Source of the DNA: a virus
Direction: 5' to 3' (one strand)
Length of the DNA: 22,811 nucleotides
Virus record (IMG/VR): IMGVR_UViG_3300006750_000092
Span: 1-22,811 of that record
The notes under the pieces are model-generated. The model saw only the letters and a program-made list of their open reading frames with translations, ran no database searches and was not told the origin of the DNA. Both the position numbers and the translations under genes were made by a program. The first letter of the stretch is position 1; every line of letters starts with the position of its first letter. Below are positions 20,748 through 22,811 of this stretch, piece after piece.

Positions 20748-22402
20748 TGATAATCAGTGCAATAGATAAAGAAAATATGTTTGCTCTCAGATGGAGGGAA
20801 GAAGGTGAAAGAAAAGAAACCACCATTCCGTATTTGAAGGCCCGTCCTTATTTTTTCATTGTTGGTGATGCTCCTGAAAAGAATCGCGTTTATATTAACG
20901 AACATGGAGTAAGGCTTCGCGTAGACATATACTATGAAACAAATAAAAACTGGGTATCTCTTGATGGAAGAGAATTAAAAAAGGTTATGTGGAACCCACC
21001 AAAACCCGGCTACGCTAGGATGATTAGAAAAGAATGGGAAGAAACTTTTGAAGCAGATGTACCTTTTCATTACCGCTACGCAGTAGATAACCTAACTGAA
21101 ATACCCGAATACGAATTAAGAAAATGGTATTGGGATTTGGAATGGCAACAAGGCGGAAAACATAATGGTGCAATTACCTGTATGTCGTTTTATGATTCCT
21201 TCAATAAGAGAAGTCGTATTTTGTATTGGATTCCTAAAGGTTCTGGAATTAAAAGAAATTTAATTGGACAAGGTTTTTTCACAGAAAAAGAAATGTTAGA
21301 AAGTTTCATGACTATTTTAGAAACTGAAGACCCTGATATGTTAATCTCTTGGTTCGGTTCTAAGTTCGATTTACCTAAACTAATTGAGAGGCTTCACGCT
21401 AACGGGTTGGACCCCCGAAAACTTTCTCCCTATAATGATGTGAAGGGAGTTTATTTTTCTGATGGGATAAAACTTTCAAAGGCAGCACAAGGCTACAACC
21501 CCGTTGAACAACCAGTTAGGGGAAGAATTTTACTTAACCTTGACCTAGCATTTGAGCGTCAATGGAATGATGCACAACGAGGGACACTACCTTCTATGGC
21601 ATTAGACTATATTGCAGAAATTGTCTTAGGTGAGAAGAAATTAGTGAGCGAAAAATTTCCTGATAAGAATGAGTTTTTCGCTAGAGCATGGTTAGAAGAC
21701 ACAAAACATTATCTTGACTATGCCGTAAAGGACGTTGATTTACTTAGGAGAATAGACGAAAAAAACTATACTTCAGAAGCAATAGTTGCTCTACAAAGAT
21801 TAATAGTTGCGCCATTTGATGCTTGTTTTTATGCGAGTAATATGGGTAGTATTTATTTCATGAGAAACGCTACATGGAAAGCACCAACAGGAATACAAGG
21901 CAAGAAAATTTCTTATAGAGGGGCTTTAATTTATGACCCCTCCATTGAAGGAACAAATGGACTACACGAAAATGTAGCAGCATTTGATTTTGCTGGACTA
22001 TACCCTTCTATAACTATTGCTCTCAATATTTCATGGGAAACAAAAAGTTTAGAGCCAACGGATTTTGCTGTGAACATTGCTACTCCAAGAGATTTAAGTG
22101 AAGAAGAAGATTTAGATTGGCGTTATTATAAGACAGATAAACTTGGAACTCTACCTAAAGCATTATTGGAATTAAAAGTATTGCGTGAGTCTTACAAAGA
22201 AAAAATGAAGGCCGCAGAAACCAAAGAAGAGTATGCCAAATGGTATAATAATCAAATGGCTGTCAAAAGATTAATGGCTTCTTTCTACGGCATTGTTGCA
22301 TATCAGGGCTTTGGATGGGCTGATATTGATTTGGCCGCAAGTATTACCGCAGGTGCAAGAAAGGCAATTAGAATGGCAGCATTCAAGGTGATGGAATTAT
22401 GA
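20747..22402 (+). CDS. polB: Family B DNA polymerase, N-terminal part (split before motif C)
   Basis: The 551-residue protein carries the 3'-5' exonuclease (ExoI WDLEW with Asp130/Glu132; ExoII WFGSKFD with Asp208; ExoIII YAVKD with Tyr325 and Asp329). It also has polymerase motif A DFAGLYPSI (Asp414) and motif B KRLMASFYG (507-515, with Ala in place of the usual Asn). It then stops after the helix RKAIRMAAFKVMEL. The YGDTDS motif C with the second catalytic aspartates and the whole thumb (normally 200 or more further residues) are missing. A complete enzyme would need a second fragment encoded downstream. The stop is in ATGA overlap with the repeat-bearing frame, so the break looks natural, not a sequencing slip. 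Confidence 0.88.
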   Translation: MIISAIDKENMFALRWREEGERKETTIPYLKARPYFFIVGDAPEKNRVYINEHGVRLRVDIYYETNKNWVSLDGRELKKVMWNPPKPGYARMIRKEWEETFEADVPFHYRYAVDNLTEIPEYELRKWYWDLEWQQGGKHNGAITCMSFYDSFNKRSRILYWIPKGSGIKRNLIGQGFFTEKEMLESFMTILETEDPDMLISWFGSKFDLPKLIERLHANGLDPRKLSPYNDVKGVYFSDGIKLSKAAQGYNPVEQPVRGRILLNLDLAFERQWNDAQRGTLPSMALDYIAEIVLGEKKLVSEKFPDKNEFFARAWLEDTKHYLDYAVKDVDLLRRIDEKNYTSEAIVALQRLIVAPFDACFYASNMGSIYFMRNATWKAPTGIQGKKISYRGALIYDPSIEGTNGLHENVAAFDFAGLYPSITIALNISWETKSLEPTDFAVNIATPRDLSEEEDLDWRYYKTDKLGTLPKALLELKVLRESYKEKMKAAETKEEYAKWYNNQMAVKRLMASFYGIVAYQGFGWADIDLAASITAGARKAIRMAAFKVMEL

Positions 22403-22811
22403 ACGAAAAGGAAAATCGCCATCTGATAGAATTGTCAGAATTATTAATGACAAAAATTAAGAATAAAGAAATTACTATTTGTGAAACTTGTGACTCCTTT
22501 TTTGAGTATGTTCCTCAAAAGGAATATTGTGATGATTGTAGAAGATATACGCGCAAGTATTACGAAGAGAATCGCGAGAAGATAAATGCGCGAAGACGCA
22601 AGCATCGCAAAGAGAACCGCGAGAAGATAAATGCGCGAAGACGCAAATTCCGCGAAGAGAATCTTGAGAAGATAAAAGCGAAAGACCGCAAGTATTACGA
22701 AGAGAATCGTGAGAAGATAAATGCGAAACAACGCAAGTATTACGAAAAGAATCGTGAAAAAATAAAAGCGAAACGACGCAAGCATCGCAAAGAGAACCGC
22801 GAGAAGATAAA
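22399..22811 (+). CDS. Zinc-motif protein with 15-residue tandem repeats, 3' partial
   Basis: The frame begins in the PolB stop and is still open at the window end. A short helix is followed by Cys28-x2-Cys31 and Cys44-x2-Cys47, a zinc site. From residue 52 there are nearly six copies of a 15-residue unit of the form RKYYEENREKINARR, highly basic and helical. I recall the combination of such Tyr/Asn/Arg-Glu-Lys repeats with a CxxC pair from HNH-type or free-standing homing endonucleases in phages and giant viruses. The position, interrupting PolB before motif C, suits a mobile endonuclease, but the nuclease domain itself would lie beyond the window. Confidence 0.65.
   Translation, partial: MNEKENRHLIELSELLMTKIKNKEITICETCDSFFEYVPQKEYCDDCRRYTRKYYEENREKINARRRKHRKENREKINARRRKFREENLEKIKAKDRKYYEENREKINAKQRKYYEKNREKIKAKRRKHRKENREKI
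22552..22811 (+). repeat. 45-bp in-frame tandem repeats
   Basis: Units start at 22552, 22597, 22642, 22687, 22732 and 22777 (the last cut by the window end). Each is 45 bases (15 codons) with GCG/CGC/CGA-rich ends, richer in GC than the surrounding DNA. Units 1, 4 and 5 read RKYYE..., units 2 and 6 RKHRKE..., unit 3 RKFRE.... The near identity of units 2 and 6 points to recent unequal exchange. There are no spacers, so it is not a CRISPR array. Confidence 0.85.

Noticed and set aside
20747-22402. PolB stop as a sequencing frameshift
   Set aside because: The stop overlaps a new ATG in the standard ATGA style, and no motif C appears in any frame of the remaining 409 bases.
22444-22785. Reverse-strand frame with repeats at the window end
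   Set aside because: It is the antisense of the 45-bp coding repeats; the + frame has a zinc motif and couples to PolB.
22552-22811. CRISPR array
   Set aside because: The 45-bp units are directly adjacent with no spacers and keep an open reading frame.

Overview
This window looks like part of the genome of a tailed double-stranded DNA virus of an archaeon. The most likely host is a marine planktonic euryarchaeon (Marine Group II / Poseidoniales), which would make it a magrovirus-like virus. The host call rests on gene content and is inference: a family B DNA polymerase, a PCNA sliding clamp, an RFC-small clamp loader and an ATP-dependent ligase sit beside a TFB (TFIIB-like) transcription factor, a PC4-like coactivator and two histone-fold proteins. 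The DNA is AT-rich. Every supported gene is on the + strand. Genes are packed end to end, usually with ATGA or TAATG stop/start overlaps, and many open reading frames of 20-70 codons fill the joints. No structural or packaging genes and no tRNA or rRNA genes are visible, so this is the early/replication half of a larger genome.

Layout. 1-2062: small zinc proteins, a phage-type hypothetical, a 387-residue zinc-domain protein and a short coiled coil. 2066-2400: the only clearly structured non-coding stretches, with a small MoaD/ThiS-like ubiquitin-fold gene ending Gly-Gly-Cys between them. 2399-5867: a hypothetical gene, a class II (B12-dependent) ribonucleotide reductase and three hypotheticals. 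5864-9871: a 438-residue protein with an E2-like active-site stretch, TFB, a ThiF/E1-like enzyme, a Myb/SANT-like DNA-binding protein and a JAMM peptidase. 9871-11771: a membrane micropeptide, a sequon-rich lipoprotein, zinc proteins, a PC4-like protein and a histone-fold protein. 11768-14737: DNA ligase, a second histone-fold protein, a LAGLIDADG-like remnant and a zinc ribbon with a probable ATT start. 14734-17311: a P-loop ATPase, RFC small subunit and a cluster of tiny membrane proteins including one with an EF-hand. 17316-22402: a probable single-strand DNA-binding protein, a RecA/Sak4-like ATPase, PCNA and a PolB that stops before motif C. 22399-end: an open frame with a zinc motif and 45-bp coding repeats.

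How it fits together. RNR supplies deoxynucleotides; PolB, PCNA, RFC, the SSB candidate, the RecA-like ATPase and ligase form the replication and recombination set. TFB, PC4, the Myb-like protein and the histone folds could redirect transcription and chromatin. The most unusual theme is a possible virus-encoded ubiquitin-like pathway: a modifier (2118), an E1 (8027), a JAMM peptidase (9272) and possibly an E2 (5864). A second theme is translation initiation from ATA or ATT codons behind G-rich ribosome binding sites. The assignments rest on motif reading by eye; no database search was possible.
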